A DNA stretch of 64,000 nt from an uncultured Rhodospirillales bacterium (GTDB lineage Bacteria > Pseudomonadota > Alphaproteobacteria > Kiloniellales > Kiloniellaceae), in NCBI GenBank assembly GCA_913060675.1, contig CAJXUS010000008.1, positions 1 to 64,000 of the forward strand, in the 5' to 3' direction. The notes beneath the pieces were generated by a model. That model worked only from the letters and a program-made list of their open reading frames with translations. It searched no databases and was not told the origin of the DNA. Below are positions 19,714 through 28,783 of the stretch, in pieces. How positions within the stretch are numbered: position 1 is the first letter of the stretch; each line of letters begins with the position of its first letter. The translations under genes and the position numbers were made by a program.

Positions 19714-20466
19714 TTAGCCTGCTGTTAGCTTGGCCATAATTTCATCATCGATTTCAAAGTTAGCACTGACGCTTTGTACATCATCGTTATCATCAAGCAC
19801 ATCAATCAGCTTTAGCATCGTAGAAGCCTGATCTTCGTTGAGTGCGATCGTATTTTGAGGTTTCCAGACAAGGCCTGATTCTGTCGGTGCATCAAATTTT
19901 TCCATCAAAGCATCACGTACAGAGGCAAAATCATCTGGCTCACATATGATTTCATGATCATCATCAGTGCTTTCAACGTTCTCAGCACCAGCTTCCACAG
20001 CGGCCTCGAACATCGCATCAGCATCCGCGACATCAGCAGGATAAATAATTGATCCCACACGATCGAACATAAAGGAAACACTACCGGTTTCACCCAGGTT
20101 TCCACCGAGTTTGGCAAACGCGGTGCGAACCTCAGAAGCAGTCCGGTTTCGATTATCGGTCGATGCATCGACAATTACAGCAACACCTGCAGGACCGTAT
20201 CCCTCATAGCGCACATCTTCGTAGTTGGCGACTTCTTCACCACCAGCAACGCGCTTTACAGCACGATCGATGTTATCCTTGGGCATGTTTGCAGCACGCG
20301 CAGCAATAATCGCATTTCGCAAAGATGAATTTTGCTCAGGATCGGGCGTCCCGGAACGGGCTGCAACCATGATTTCACGGGTGTGTCGTGCAAATATTTT
20401 AGCACGTTTTTTATCCTGAGCACCTTTGCGGTGCATGATGTTCTTAAATTGTGAATGACCTGCCAT
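19714..20466 (-). CDS. yebC: YebC/PmpR/TACO1-family protein
   Basis: A 250-residue member of the conserved YebC family beginning [25 protein letters not shown], with the family segments [13 protein letters not shown] and [23 protein letters not shown]. Homologues have been described as DNA-binding regulators and, more recently, as factors that relieve ribosome stalling on proline-rich sequences. The second activity would suit an organism with a Pro-rich TolA. It precedes ruvC, the normal order in proteobacteria. Confidence 0.95.
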   Translation of the reverse strand: MAGHSQFKNIMHRKGAQDKKRAKIFARHTREIMVAARSGTPDPEQNSSLRNAIIAARAANMPKDNIDRAVKRVAGGEEVANYEDVRYEGYGPAGVAVIVDASTDNRNRTASEVRTAFAKLGGNLGETGSVSFMFDRVGSIIYPADVADADAMFEAAVEAGAENVESTDDDHEIICEPDDFASVRDALMEKFDAPTESGLVWKPQNTIALNEDQASTMLKLIDVLDDNDDVQSVSANFEIDDEIMAKLTAG

Positions 20467-20601
20467 GAGCAGACTTCCTAGCTCAGATAATTAAACAAAA
20501 TATTTCAATGTTTATCTAGCAGGATTTCACGGACAGAAGAAGCCCTAATAGGCCGATATTTAGCAATTCGAATGATTTTCTGACGTTTCCAAAGCAAAGT
20601 A

Positions 20602-20616
20602 TTAACTAAAGTTTAA
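20602..20616. promoter_or_regulatory. Candidate CtrA box (TTAA-N7-TTAA)
   Basis: TTAACTAAAGTTTAA is a perfect match to the CtrA full site and lies about 62 bp upstream of the small orphan gene at 20678, in the spacer divergent from yebC. CtrA-pathway genes (rcdA, trcR) occur in this window. The match is only eight fixed bases, and about one such hit is expected by chance in 64 kb, so this stays tentative. Confidence 0.35.
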
Positions 20617-20677
20617 GCTAAAATCACTAAAGTTGTGCCACAATACAGGGAATGCCTCATTACGATTGGTAAACACC

Positions 20678-20980
20678 ATGGCAGAAGAATTTCATATTAT
20701 CGATTTTCCAGAAAATAATCACATTGATGCGAAGGAATTCTCGAAAATAGCCAAAAATGCGGCTGAGTTAACCGAGGATTACTCTTTTCACGCCAGCCTC
20801 GATGCTCTTAGTACAATGGTATCGATTGCAGAGAATGTACCAGGAACGACCTCAACCCATTCCACACCAGTTGAACAGGCGAGCGCCATCGCCACCGATA
20901 CCTTGGGACAGGCAAGCTTAATGATCGATGAAGTCAAACGCTTTAAAACACTGTCGTCAAAAATCGCAAAACACAGCTAA
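20678..20980 (+). CDS. Small orphan protein of unknown function
   Basis: A 100-residue acidic protein starting MAEEFHIIDFPENNHIDAKEF. I recognise no family. It has no signal peptide or membrane segment; the second half is rich in Ala, Ser and Thr with helical potential (ASAIATDTLGQASLMIDEVKRFKTLSSKI). The ATG at 20678 was preferred to an in-frame TTG at 20633, but no strong Shine-Dalgarno precedes either. It is a lone plus-strand gene between two minus-strand blocks, has a CtrA-like box upstream, and ends at a strong hairpin. Confidence 0.6.
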   Translation: MAEEFHIIDFPENNHIDAKEFSKIAKNAAELTEDYSFHASLDALSTMVSIAENVPGTTSTHSTPVEQASAIATDTLGQASLMIDEVKRFKTLSSKIAKHS

Positions 20981-21003
20981 ACCTAAATATTAAGCCTCAT
21001 GGA

Positions 21004-21036
21004 AGCCGTCATTCCTACTCAATAGGAAAGACGGCT
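21004..21036. terminator. Strong hairpin between convergent genes
   Basis: AGCCGTC (21004-21010) pairs with GACGGCT (21030-21036), and inside it TTCCTA pairs with TAGGAA around a CTCAA loop. It touches the ymdB stop and lies 24 bp after the orphan gene. There is no U tract on either side, so it is a probable but not classical bidirectional terminator. Confidence 0.55.
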
Positions 21037-21856
21037 AATCGAGCTGAGGAACTGTTTGAGAAAGCTTACCACCGATTCGAACCGGCTCCACACGCTTGGC
21101 CAAACCCGTCCTGTCATCCGTCTCCACATATATCGCAGAAAGAGTGGCTTCTCCCGTAGCCGGGCTCATACGCTCCGTTGGCATTTTTCGGGTAAAACGG
21201 GCAATAGGGACTTCTTTTTTCATCCCAATTACAGAATCATAATCACCTGTCATGCCCACATCGCTTTGATACGCGGTACCGCCAGTCAAAACCATATGAT
21301 CCGCAGTCGGAATGTGCGTATGTGTTCCAACCACAAGACTAACCTTGCCATCAAGGAAATGCCCCATAGCCATTTTTTCACTGGTCGCTTCGCCATGAAA
21401 ATCAACAATGACTGCTGAGAGTCCCTGTTGCCCCATTTTATAACGATCAAGTATTTTAGATATTGCGGCAAACGGATCATCTAGCGGATCCATGAAGACT
21501 CGGCCCATAGCATTCATAACCATGACCTTACGCCCACCTGGGGCTTCGTATAGGGCAGCACCCCGACCAGGTGTCCCCTCGGGAAAGTTAAGCGGGCGCA
21601 AAAGCCGTGTTTCTTTATTTATATAAGTAATGCACTCGCGCTGATCCCAACTGTGATTACCTCCAGAAACAACATCAGCACCGCACTCAAATAACTGCTT
21701 GCAGATTTTCTCTGTGATGCCAAACCCAGAAGCTGCATTTTCACCGTTAACAACGACGAAATCCAGTTTCAGATCTTTGCGCAAACCGGGTAGATGCTCA
21801 ACAATTGCATCACGTCCAGATCGGCCAACGACATCACCACAGAATAACAATCTCAT
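21035..21856 (-). CDS. YmdB-family metallophosphoesterase (TIGR00282)
   Basis: A calcineurin-like phosphoesterase of about 273 residues. Metal ligands are visible in MRLLFCGDVVGRSGRDAI, VVNGENAASGFGI, VSGGNHSWDQ, VIVDFHGEATSEKMAMG and VVGTHTHIPTADH. The Bacillus homologue YmdB is a cAMP/2',3'-cyclic nucleotide phosphodiesterase that affects sporulation and biofilm; the alphaproteobacterial role is not established. The start at 21856 is supported by AAGGAACG just upstream, and the in-frame start at 21880 would add eight residues. It is followed upstream by fau. Confidence 0.92.
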   Translation of the reverse strand: MRLLFCGDVVGRSGRDAIVEHLPGLRKDLKLDFVVVNGENAASGFGITEKICKQLFECGADVVSGGNHSWDQRECITYINKETRLLRPLNFPEGTPGRGAALYEAPGGRKVMVMNAMGRVFMDPLDDPFAAISKILDRYKMGQQGLSAVIVDFHGEATSEKMAMGHFLDGKVSLVVGTHTHIPTADHMVLTGGTAYQSDVGMTGDYDSVIGMKKEVPIARFTRKMPTERMSPATGEATLSAIYVETDDRTGLAKRVEPVRIGGKLSQTVPQLD

Positions 21857-22019
21857 TTTCGTTCCTTCAAGGCAGACCAAGCTATTACCAAACAGCCCTG
21901 CACACCGTCACGTTTTCAATAATTCTGAAGGTATAAGATTTCTATGCGCCAGAACCAAGAACTATTCCCTTGAAGAGGAGCGAAAAAGAGACCGTCACGA
22001 TTTTCACGTCAAACAAACA

Positions 22020-22619
22020 TTAAGCTTCTGACGACAAACGGATGACTTCCTGTTCGGTTACAATGCAATTAAGGGGCTGATCGTAAGGGCCGCGAATGAC
22101 GGCTTCCATTTCTTGTGCCGCATAGGCAATACCGATAGCGGTTACTGACTTATAGGCACGAAGTTTATCAAGGGTTCGATCGTAAAATCCACCGCCATAT
22201 CCGAGCCTATAGCCAGCTCGATCGAAAGCAAGAAGAGGTACGAACAAAACATCAGGCTCCAGCTCTTCCTTATCTGCGTGGGGCTCACGTGTCCCAAACC
22301 CGGCATCTTCCAACGCGTCTCCTGGTGCCCAGCTTTTGAAAATCAAGGGCTTGCCAGCGCCAAGCATGACAGGAAGCACGGGGCGATACCCTTTGGCATG
22401 GAGAGTGTTGAGTAAAGGCATGGGATCTAACTCATCCCCAAGCGGCCAGTAAGCCGAAACAACCGCGCCTTTTGGTAGTTCGATCGAATCAAACAGCCTA
22501 TGACACAACTCATCAGCAGCATTGGGCAAAAGGCGATAAGCCTCAGCACGCTTCTTCTTTGCTTCTTTTCGAAGTGTTTTTTTAAGCTGGTCGATATCTT
22601 GGGTATCTAGATCTGTCAT
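22020..22619 (-). CDS. fau: 5-formyltetrahydrofolate cyclo-ligase
   Basis: Converts 5-formyl-THF to 5,10-methenyl-THF with ATP. It has 199 residues from the ATG at 22619, which has GAGGGAAACG directly before it; a longer start at 22652 is less likely. Family motifs are the basic N-terminal KKTLRKEAKKKRAEA, FKSWAPGD, and the glycine-rich RLGYGGGFYDRTLDKL. It lies immediately downstream of 6S RNA, the ssrS-fau (ygfA) linkage conserved in proteobacteria. Confidence 0.95.
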   Translation of the reverse strand: MTDLDTQDIDQLKKTLRKEAKKKRAEAYRLLPNAADELCHRLFDSIELPKGAVVSAYWPLGDELDPMPLLNTLHAKGYRPVLPVMLGAGKPLIFKSWAPGDALEDAGFGTREPHADKEELEPDVLFVPLLAFDRAGYRLGYGGGFYDRTLDKLRAYKSVTAIGIAYAAQEMEAVIRGPYDQPLNCIVTEQEVIRLSSEA

Positions 22620-22689
22620 CGTTTCCCTCACAGGCTCAAAAATAGCAGCCAAAAGCTATTGCATTTATTCAATAACCCGAAAGGGATCA

Positions 22690-22845
22690 AGTGGTGCCAC
22701 AGTAACCGTTAGTTCCAAGTCCTCTTGTGGCCTGCAGTGCAGGTGGGCGCCATATACCAAGACCACGATCTCAGCAGGGACAGCTCCCGAAGAAGAATTT
22801 AGGCCCCAGGGAAATTACGAACCCCACGCGTTCCGTAGCACCAAT
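22690..22845 (-). ncRNA. ssrS: 6S RNA
   Basis: Between zapA and fau, the classic 6S position, the minus strand folds as one long interrupted hairpin. GGTGCTAC at its 5' side (22842-22835) pairs with GTGGCACC at its 3' side (22700-22693). The pairing continues inward through GGAAC/GTTAC, and the centre holds an open bubble flanked by CCTGGGG-type and CTTGG segments, the promoter-mimic region that binds sigma-70 holoenzyme. The length of about 155 nt is normal. The ends are approximate. Confidence 0.85.
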
Positions 22846-22856
22846 TATATCTTTTA

Positions 22857-23195
22857 CTAACTTTCCAGACGGGCAGCAATAGATTCCAGCCGATCAGCAC
22901 AACTTTCCAGCGCTGTAGCGACTTTCTCTGCCTCAACTTCGTCATTTTCAGAGGATTTACGATCCTCTTCCGACTTGCCATCATCAATCTTGATGTAAGC
23001 TTCATGAAGCTCGTCAGCAAGCATTAAGCTTCCCATTAATAACAAATGCGCTTCACTCACCTGTCCCATGCTGCCCTTCAAATCATCAATCTTCTGATTG
23101 ATGTACTTGGACAGACCCAAAAGATGATCTTCTTGGCCGTCTTGGCAACTAACAGAGTAGCGGCGTCCGTTCACATTAAGCGTTACTTGCGCCAT
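22857..23195 (-). CDS. zapA: Cell division protein ZapA
   Basis: A 112-residue FtsZ-ring cross-linker. The N-terminal beta domain is AQVTLNVNGRRYSVSCQDGQEDHLLGLSKYI, followed by a long C-terminal coiled coil (KIDDLKGSMGQVSEAHLLLMGSLMLADELHEAY and ALESCADRLESIAARLES). It is separated by one base from the coiled-coil gene upstream and precedes 6S RNA. Confidence 0.93.
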   Translation of the reverse strand: MAQVTLNVNGRRYSVSCQDGQEDHLLGLSKYINQKIDDLKGSMGQVSEAHLLLMGSLMLADELHEAYIKIDDGKSEEDRKSSENDEVEAEKVATALESCADRLESIAARLES

Positions 23196-23196
23196 C

Positions 23197-23421
23197 CTAT
23201 TTCTCCAGTGCGTCAGAAAGTTGACCGATCACAGAATCGAGGCGATCCCCGACATCCTGTTTTAAATTTTTGAGTTCGGAGTTTTCCTTCACACTCAAAT
23301 CAAGATCATGTTGCAACTTTGAAATTGACCCACTGGAGTCGCGTAATCGGGTATCCACACTTTTTTCCAGTGCTTCTACCGCAGTCGCGAGACGATCAAC
23401 AGCTTTCAGAATTCTTGTCAT
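23197..23421 (-). CDS. DUF4164-like coiled-coil protein
   Basis: A 74-residue, almost fully helical protein (heptads in ILKAVDRLATAVEALEKSVDTRL and LQHDLDLSVKENSELKNL). In alphaproteobacteria a small DUF4164 protein commonly sits directly upstream of zapA, and this fits in size, position and composition. By analogy with ZapB it may help organise the Z ring; that is inference. One base separates it from zapA. Confidence 0.8.
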   Translation of the reverse strand: MTRILKAVDRLATAVEALEKSVDTRLRDSSGSISKLQHDLDLSVKENSELKNLKQDVGDRLDSVIGQLSDALEK

Positions 23422-23697
23422 ATTTTAAATAAGCCACTTGCTGGTAATTATTCGCCAGGTCAATAACTAGGCAGGATCAATGACTAACAGAATAAATGAC
23501 CTCTGTCAGTAAGATCAACTATCTGTCTCACAAGTCTTTACGTTCTTCTTTATATAACGATTAAATCCATGTTATGACAGCTATTCCAGACAACCTTATT
23601 GACCTCTGGCAAGCAAAGGGGCATTTTGCCGCCGTTAATGGCCCTCTGTCCTAATCACTGGGCAGGATAATCTGAACCCAACTGGGGACCTTGAAAT

Positions 23698-25713
23698 ATG
23701 ACTGCACTGCGCCTTCCCGTATCTGCTGCGGACGCCGCGCCAGGTAGCAACCACGCTGATATGGCTAATGCCATTCGTGCTCTTTCCATGGATGCCGTTC
23801 AACGCGCGAACTCTGGACATCCAGGAATGCCGATGGGCATGGCTGACGTTGCTACTGTTCTCTTTAGTCGCTTTATGAAATTCGATCCATTGCGCCCTGA
23901 CTGGGCCGACCGCGACCGCTTTATATTATCCGCAGGTCATGGATCAATGTTGATGTATTCGCTGCTTCATCTGACCGGATACCCGGACATGACCATGGAG
24001 CAGCTGAAAAACTTCCGCCAATTGGACAGCATGACAGCTGGCCACCCGGAATTTGGGCACGCTCCCGGCATTGAAACAACAACCGGTCCACTTGGGCAAG
24101 GTCTTGCGAATTCTGTAGGTATGGCGTTGGCTGAGCGTATGCTCAATGCACGTTATAACGATGACATTGTCGACCATTACACCTACGCTATTGCGGGGGA
24201 TGGCTGCCTTATGGAAGGCATCAGCCACGAAGCAATTTCTCTTGCTGGTCACTTAAAACTCAACAAGCTCATCGTCCTTTTCGATGACAACGGTATCACA
24301 ATCGACGGTTCAACAGACATGTCCGTCTCTGATAACCAGTTGATGCGTTTCGAAGCTTGTGGATGGGACGCCGTCGCCATTGATGGTCATGATCCAGAGG
24401 CCATTGCCAAAGCGATCGAAGCTGCTCGTAACAGCGACAAACCATCGTTGATTGCCTGCAAAACGGTTATTGGCTATGGCGCACCAAGCAAAGCTGGAAC
24501 CTCAAAAACCCACGGCGCCCCTCTTGGCGATGAAGAGATCGCTGGTACTCGAGAAAAAATTGGATGGCCACATGCGCCTTTCGAAATTCCAGAGAACATC
24601 CTCAACGCATGGAGATCTTCTGGTAAACGTGGCGCTGATTTCTCTGCTGCATGGGACGAAAAATTTGCAAGCCTACCTGCTGATCAACGTAAGACTTTTG
24701 AAGATCAAATGGCTGGTAAACTTCCAGAAGGCTGGAAGCAATCTTTCCATGAATACAAAACTAAGGTTGCTGCGGAAGGCCCCAAATTGGCTACCCGTCA
24801 ATCTTCGCAGAATGCTCTGGACGAATTAACAGCGTTAATTCCACACATGATCGGTGGTTCTGCTGATCTCACAGGCTCAAACAACACTAAATCCGGAAGC
24901 CAAGGCCCTGTATCTGCTGCCGATTATTCTGGCAGCTACATCTATTACGGCGTTCGTGAGCATGCAATGGCAGCAGCGATGAACGGTATGGTCCTTCATG
25001 GTGGATTCGTTCCTTACGGCGGAACCTTCCTGGTGTTTACTGATTATTGTCGTCCGTCAATTCGCCTATCGGCCCTTATGAAACAACGTGTCATTTATGT
25101 AATGACCCACGATTCTATTGGCCTTGGCGAAGATGGCCCAACACACCAACCTGTCGAACATCTTGCGTCTCTTCGTGCGATTCCAAACCTCAACGTCTTC
25201 CGTCCTGCGGATGCCATTGAAACCGCAGAATGTTGGGAGCTCGCTCTTGAGAGCGAAGATACTCCTTCTGTGATTGCCTTAACGCGTCAGGGCTTACCTG
25301 CTCAACGTAAAGATATTTCAGACAACTATTCTAGCTACGGCGCTTACATCCTCAACCCTTCTGTTTTGGATCGTCAGGTCACTCTTCTTGCCTCAGGCTC
25401 AGAAGTTGAGATTGCACTTGAAGGCCAAAAGCGTCTCGAAGAGATGGGAATCGGAACAGCTGTCGTATCCATGCCATGCTGGGAAATCTTTAAGCAACAG
25501 CCACAGCACTACCGTGATGAAGTTTTGTCACCCGGTACTTTGACTGTTGCAGTTGAAGCAGCTCTTCCGTTTGGCTGGCACGAGTGGATTGGCCCATACG
25601 GTGCTTTTATTGGGATGAACGATTTTGGCGCATCTGCCCCAATTGATCAGCTCTATAAGAAATTCAAAATCACACCTGAAGCTATTGTCGATGCCGTCAA
25701 AGCCCGCCTGTAA
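23698..25713 (+). CDS. tkt: Transketolase
   Basis: Thiamine-diphosphate enzyme that moves two-carbon ketol units in the pentose phosphate or Calvin cycle. It has 671 residues. The N-terminal ThDP domain contains [22 protein letters not shown] and the motif [32 protein letters not shown] (GDG...N metal site). The middle Pyr domain has [17 protein letters not shown] and the C-terminal domain is intact. GGGGACC precedes the ATG. The 276-bp upstream spacer shows only a short weak open frame (23574-23654). It starts the tkt-fba-gap cluster. Confidence 0.98.
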   Translation: MTALRLPVSAADAAPGSNHADMANAIRALSMDAVQRANSGHPGMPMGMADVATVLFSRFMKFDPLRPDWADRDRFILSAGHGSMLMYSLLHLTGYPDMTMEQLKNFRQLDSMTAGHPEFGHAPGIETTTGPLGQGLANSVGMALAERMLNARYNDDIVDHYTYAIAGDGCLMEGISHEAISLAGHLKLNKLIVLFDDNGITIDGSTDMSVSDNQLMRFEACGWDAVAIDGHDPEAIAKAIEAARNSDKPSLIACKTVIGYGAPSKAGTSKTHGAPLGDEEIAGTREKIGWPHAPFEIPENILNAWRSSGKRGADFSAAWDEKFASLPADQRKTFEDQMAGKLPEGWKQSFHEYKTKVAAEGPKLATRQSSQNALDELTALIPHMIGGSADLTGSNNTKSGSQGPVSAADYSGSYIYYGVREHAMAAAMNGMVLHGGFVPYGGTFLVFTDYCRPSIRLSALMKQRVIYVMTHDSIGLGEDGPTHQPVEHLASLRAIPNLNVFRPADAIETAECWELALESEDTPSVIALTRQGLPAQRKDISDNYSSYGAYILNPSVLDRQVTLLASGSEVEIALEGQKRLEEMGIGTAVVSMPCWEIFKQQPQHYRDEVLSPGTLTVAVEAALPFGWHEWIGPYGAFIGMNDFGASAPIDQLYKKFKITPEAIVDAVKARL

Positions 25714-25741
25714 TCTAGACAAGATTTTGTTAGGACAAAAT

Positions 25742-26740
25742 ATGACTGACACACTTGCTGATATCGCCCAAGCCCTCGTCGCCACAGGCAAGGGTATACT
25801 TGCTGCAGACGAAAGCACGGGCACGATCAAGAAGCGTTTTGATTCAATCTCAGCTGAATCAACAGAAGATTCCCGTCGTGATTATCGCGAATTGCTATTC
25901 CGTGCTGAAGGCGGCAACGAATACATCAGTGGCGTGATTCTTTACGACGAAACCCTTCGTCAAAATGCTGCTGACGGAACTCCGTTGAGTAAAGTCATGC
26001 AAGATCAAGGCATCATCCCGGGTATTAAGGTCGATCTTGGGGCCAAGCATCTTGCAGGACACCCTGAAGAAACCATCACCGAAGGCCTTGATGGCCTTCG
26101 TGAACGGTTGGCCGAATATGCAAAACTCGGTGCAAAATTCACCAAATGGCGGGGTGTGTATCACATCACTGACCAGTCTCCGAGCCTTGCTGCAATACAT
26201 GCTAATGCCCATGCGTTAGCGCGTTATGCGGCGCTTGCTCAAGAAGCTGGCCTTGTGCCAATTGTTGAGCCTGAAATCCTCATGGATGGCAATCATGACA
26301 TCAATGTTTGCCAAGCTGTAAGTGAAGAGGTTCTTCGTTCTGTCTTTGCTGAGTTGGCCAATCAAGAAGTCGAGCTTGAAGGTATTCTGCTAAAACCGAA
26401 TATGGTTATCGCAGGCCAAGATTGCCCGGACCAAGATTCCGTAGAAGAAGTCGCGGACCGCACGATTGCAACCCTCTTGCGCTGTGTACCCGCTGCCGTT
26501 CCTGGTATTGTCTTCCTTTCAGGTGGACAGACTGATGAACAATCCACCGAACACTTGAACGCCATGAACAAATTATACAGCAACCTTCCATGGAAGCTCA
26601 GCTTCTCATATGGTCGGGCACTGCAAGCGGCTCCCCTCAAAGCATGGGCCGGAAAAAAAGATAACGCTTCTGCAATGCAGAGCGCGTTTCTCAAAAGAGC
26701 AGAAGATAATAGTAAAGCCTCGACAGGCACTTACTCTTAA
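25742..26740 (+). CDS. Class I fructose-bisphosphate aldolase
   Basis: Cleaves fructose-1,6-bisphosphate through a Schiff base, without metal. From the ATG at 25742 (TTAGGACAAAAT upstream) it has 332 residues and starts MTDTLADIAQALVATGKGILAADES. The motifs of animal/plant-type class I aldolases are clear: ILAADESTGTIKKRF, AKFTKWRGVYHI and the Schiff-base lysine in LEGILLKPNMV. The open frame extends 39 codons into tkt, but that part is not family sequence. It lies 28 bp after tkt. Confidence 0.96.
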   Translation: MTDTLADIAQALVATGKGILAADESTGTIKKRFDSISAESTEDSRRDYRELLFRAEGGNEYISGVILYDETLRQNAADGTPLSKVMQDQGIIPGIKVDLGAKHLAGHPEETITEGLDGLRERLAEYAKLGAKFTKWRGVYHITDQSPSLAAIHANAHALARYAALAQEAGLVPIVEPEILMDGNHDINVCQAVSEEVLRSVFAELANQEVELEGILLKPNMVIAGQDCPDQDSVEEVADRTIATLLRCVPAAVPGIVFLSGGQTDEQSTEHLNAMNKLYSNLPWKLSFSYGRALQAAPLKAWAGKKDNASAMQSAFLKRAEDNSKASTGTYS

Positions 26741-26752
26741 ATCTTCAAATAT

Positions 26753-26782
26753 AAACGCCTCAATCGCAAGATTGGGGCGTTG
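26753..26782. terminator. Hairpin between fba and gap
   Basis: AACGCCTCAATC-GCAA-GATTGGGGCGTT is a 12-bp stem with a GNRA loop directly after fba. No U tract follows, so it may be a processing or stability element in a tkt-fba-gap transcript rather than a terminator. Confidence 0.5.
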
Positions 26783-26841
26783 TACTAAGGGGCAAAAGCT
26801 CCAGTAAACGATAACTAGAAAATAAAAATAGGTTCCAAATT

Positions 26842-27852
26842 ATGACAGTTAAAGTTGGAATCAATGGTTTTGGTCGTATTGGTCGTCTGACACTCCGCGG
26901 AGCTATAGAGACTAATCGCGATGATATCGAAATCGTTGCCATCAATGCATCGGGTGATCCCTCTATCCACGCCCACATGCTTAAATTCGATTCTGTGCAC
27001 GGCACTCTCAACGCTGAAGTTGAAGCTGATGATGAAAACATCATCGTCAACGGCAAGAAAATCAAAATGCTTCATGATCGAGATCCTGCCAAATTGCCTT
27101 GGGGTGAGTATGGCGTTGATATCGTTCTAGAATGCACTGGCGCTTTCAATAATGTAGAGGGCGCATCTCTCCATATGGTCGGCGGAGCCAAGAAGGTTTT
27201 GATTTCAGCACCTGCTAAAAAAGGCTGTGATCTCACAGTTGTTTATGGTGTAAACCACAAACAACTTACGGCTGACCACAAAATTGTTTCAAATGCATCT
27301 TGTACAACAAACTGTTTAGCGCCGGTTGTTGATGTTTTGCAAAACACTATTGGTATCAAAAACGGTTTTATGACCACCACCCATGCGTATACTGGTGATC
27401 AGACAACCGTTGACTCCAAGCACAAAGATCTCCGTCGTGCCCGCGCTGCTGCGGTTTCCATGATCCCGACATCCACGGGTGCAGCCCGTGCGATTGGAGA
27501 GGTCCTTCCTGTTCTCGAAGGCAAGCTCGAAGGCAACGCTATTCGCGTACCAACAGCCAATGTAAGTTGTATCGACCTGACCTTTACGGCTGAGCGAGAT
27601 ACCACTGTTGAGGAAATCAACAATGCGATGATCGAAGCCTCAAAAGGATATCTGAAAGGTGTTCTTGGCATCAATGCGCTGCCATTGGTTTCCTGTGACT
27701 TTAATCACAACCCCTCTTCATCTGTGTTCGATACCACCCAAACACAGATCATTGGTGGTAATTTTGTTCGCGTTCTAGCTTGGTACGACAACGAATGGGG
27801 CTTTAGCCTGCGCATGCTCGATACTGCTGCTGCAATGGCAAAACATCTCTAG
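26842..27852 (+). CDS. gap: Glyceraldehyde-3-phosphate dehydrogenase, GapB-like coenzyme site
   Basis: A 336-residue phosphorylating GAPDH. The Rossmann motif is VGINGFGRIGRLTLRGA, and the catalytic cysteine is C154 in SNASCTTNCLAPV. After the second beta strand the sequence reads IVAINASGD: the Asp that binds the NAD ribose in glycolytic enzymes (usually VND or VAINDL) is Ala here. The NAS form is that of Bacillus GapB, an NADPH-preferring gluconeogenic enzyme. A dual or NADP preference is therefore inferred, consistent with a biosynthetic or carbon-fixing cluster with tkt and fba. A terminator follows. Confidence 0.95.
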   Translation: MTVKVGINGFGRIGRLTLRGAIETNRDDIEIVAINASGDPSIHAHMLKFDSVHGTLNAEVEADDENIIVNGKKIKMLHDRDPAKLPWGEYGVDIVLECTGAFNNVEGASLHMVGGAKKVLISAPAKKGCDLTVVYGVNHKQLTADHKIVSNASCTTNCLAPVVDVLQNTIGIKNGFMTTTHAYTGDQTTVDSKHKDLRRARAAAVSMIPTSTGAARAIGEVLPVLEGKLEGNAIRVPTANVSCIDLTFTAERDTTVEEINNAMIEASKGYLKGVLGINALPLVSCDFNHNPSSSVFDTTQTQIIGGNFVRVLAWYDNEWGFSLRMLDTAAAMAKHL

Positions 27853-27881
27853 GTTATATATACACAGCTAAAATTTTTTAA

Positions 27882-27910
27882 ACGGGGTTCTTATGAGCCC
27901 CGTTTTTTGT
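27882..27910 (+). terminator. Rho-independent terminator after gap
   Basis: ACGGGGTTC-TTAT-GAGCCCCGT followed by TTTTTT, 30 bp after the gap stop. A clear stem and U tract ending the tkt-fba-gap unit. Confidence 0.93.
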
Positions 27911-28041
27911 TCCGCTTTTTTCAAACTTTGAGCGAACCGCCCATTTTATACTATGGCTTTAATACCAGCTATTCGCTTTTAGGATATGAGCTATACTCTG
28001 ACACCCATTGCCAGTTTGTAACTCCTTAGGTATGAAGAGCT

Positions 28042-28695
28042 ATGAATTCTGAAATCTACCTTCTTACGCCCCCAGAGGTTCTGAGTGGTGAACTCTCGAC
28101 AGACCAATTCATCCCTACGCTATTAAAGGCGTTGGATGGAGGTCCTATTTCTTGTGTTCTATTGTGCGGAACAGCAAGCTCAGAAACGTCCTTGAGTGAG
28201 ATTGTCTCAACCCTTCGCCCTTTGGTGCAAGAACGGGACATTGCTTTTTTGATCGAAGATGATTTCAAAAACGCAGCTTCTTTGGGATGTGATGGCGTAC
28301 ATCTAACGTCTGCAGCTAATTTCAAAGAAGCCCGGGAATATTTGGGTAATGATAATATCGTAGGTGTCGACTGCGGCATTTCACGACACGATGCAATTCT
28401 TGTTGGCGAAGCTGGTGCAGACTATGTTGCCTTCAATAATCGGAGACCACTCCCCGAAATTGAAGACCCCGATGTGCGCGCTTTTGAAGAAGGCGGTCCT
28501 CGCGGATTGGACTTGCTGACCTGGTGGCAAACCATGATGACACCGCCATGTGTTTCCTTGGACGATGTTACTATTGATGAAGCAGCATCACATGCCGAAG
28601 CTGGTGCAGACTTTATCGCCGTTCAAAATGCCGTATGGCAACATCCTGCTGATCCAGCAAAAGCTGTTGCGGAAATTAATGAGGCAATTGCCTGA
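28042..28695 (+). CDS. ThiE/TenI-like protein, divergent
   Basis: A 217-residue TIM-barrel protein of the thiamine phosphate synthase superfamily. Family echoes are DIAFLIEDDFKNAASLGCDGVHL, IVGVDCGISRHDAILVGEAGADYVAF and the C-terminal HAEAGADFIAVQNAVWQH. The DGVHLGQ-E/SD consensus is DGVHLTSAAN here, and the phosphate-loop region is unusual, so thiamine phosphate synthase activity is doubtful. Such a homologue is commonly found with tkt/gap/fba in alphaproteobacteria, and its function is unsettled. It lies alone between terminators, 88 bp before efp. Confidence 0.75.
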   Translation: MNSEIYLLTPPEVLSGELSTDQFIPTLLKALDGGPISCVLLCGTASSETSLSEIVSTLRPLVQERDIAFLIEDDFKNAASLGCDGVHLTSAANFKEAREYLGNDNIVGVDCGISRHDAILVGEAGADYVAFNNRRPLPEIEDPDVRAFEEGGPRGLDLLTWWQTMMTPPCVSLDDVTIDEAASHAEAGADFIAVQNAVWQHPADPAKAVAEINEAIA

Positions 28696-28783
28696 AACGT
28701 GAGGAACTGATAGGTTCCCTGCGAATTACAAATACGACACACTTAAATTTATGTTATTTGACAACTGAAGACGGGCACTGATC

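Noticed and set aside
23574-23654. 26-codon open frame (MTAIPDNLIDLWQAKG...) upstream of tkt
   Set aside because: Leader peptide considered, but there is no ribosome site, no attenuator after it and no sign of codon selection.
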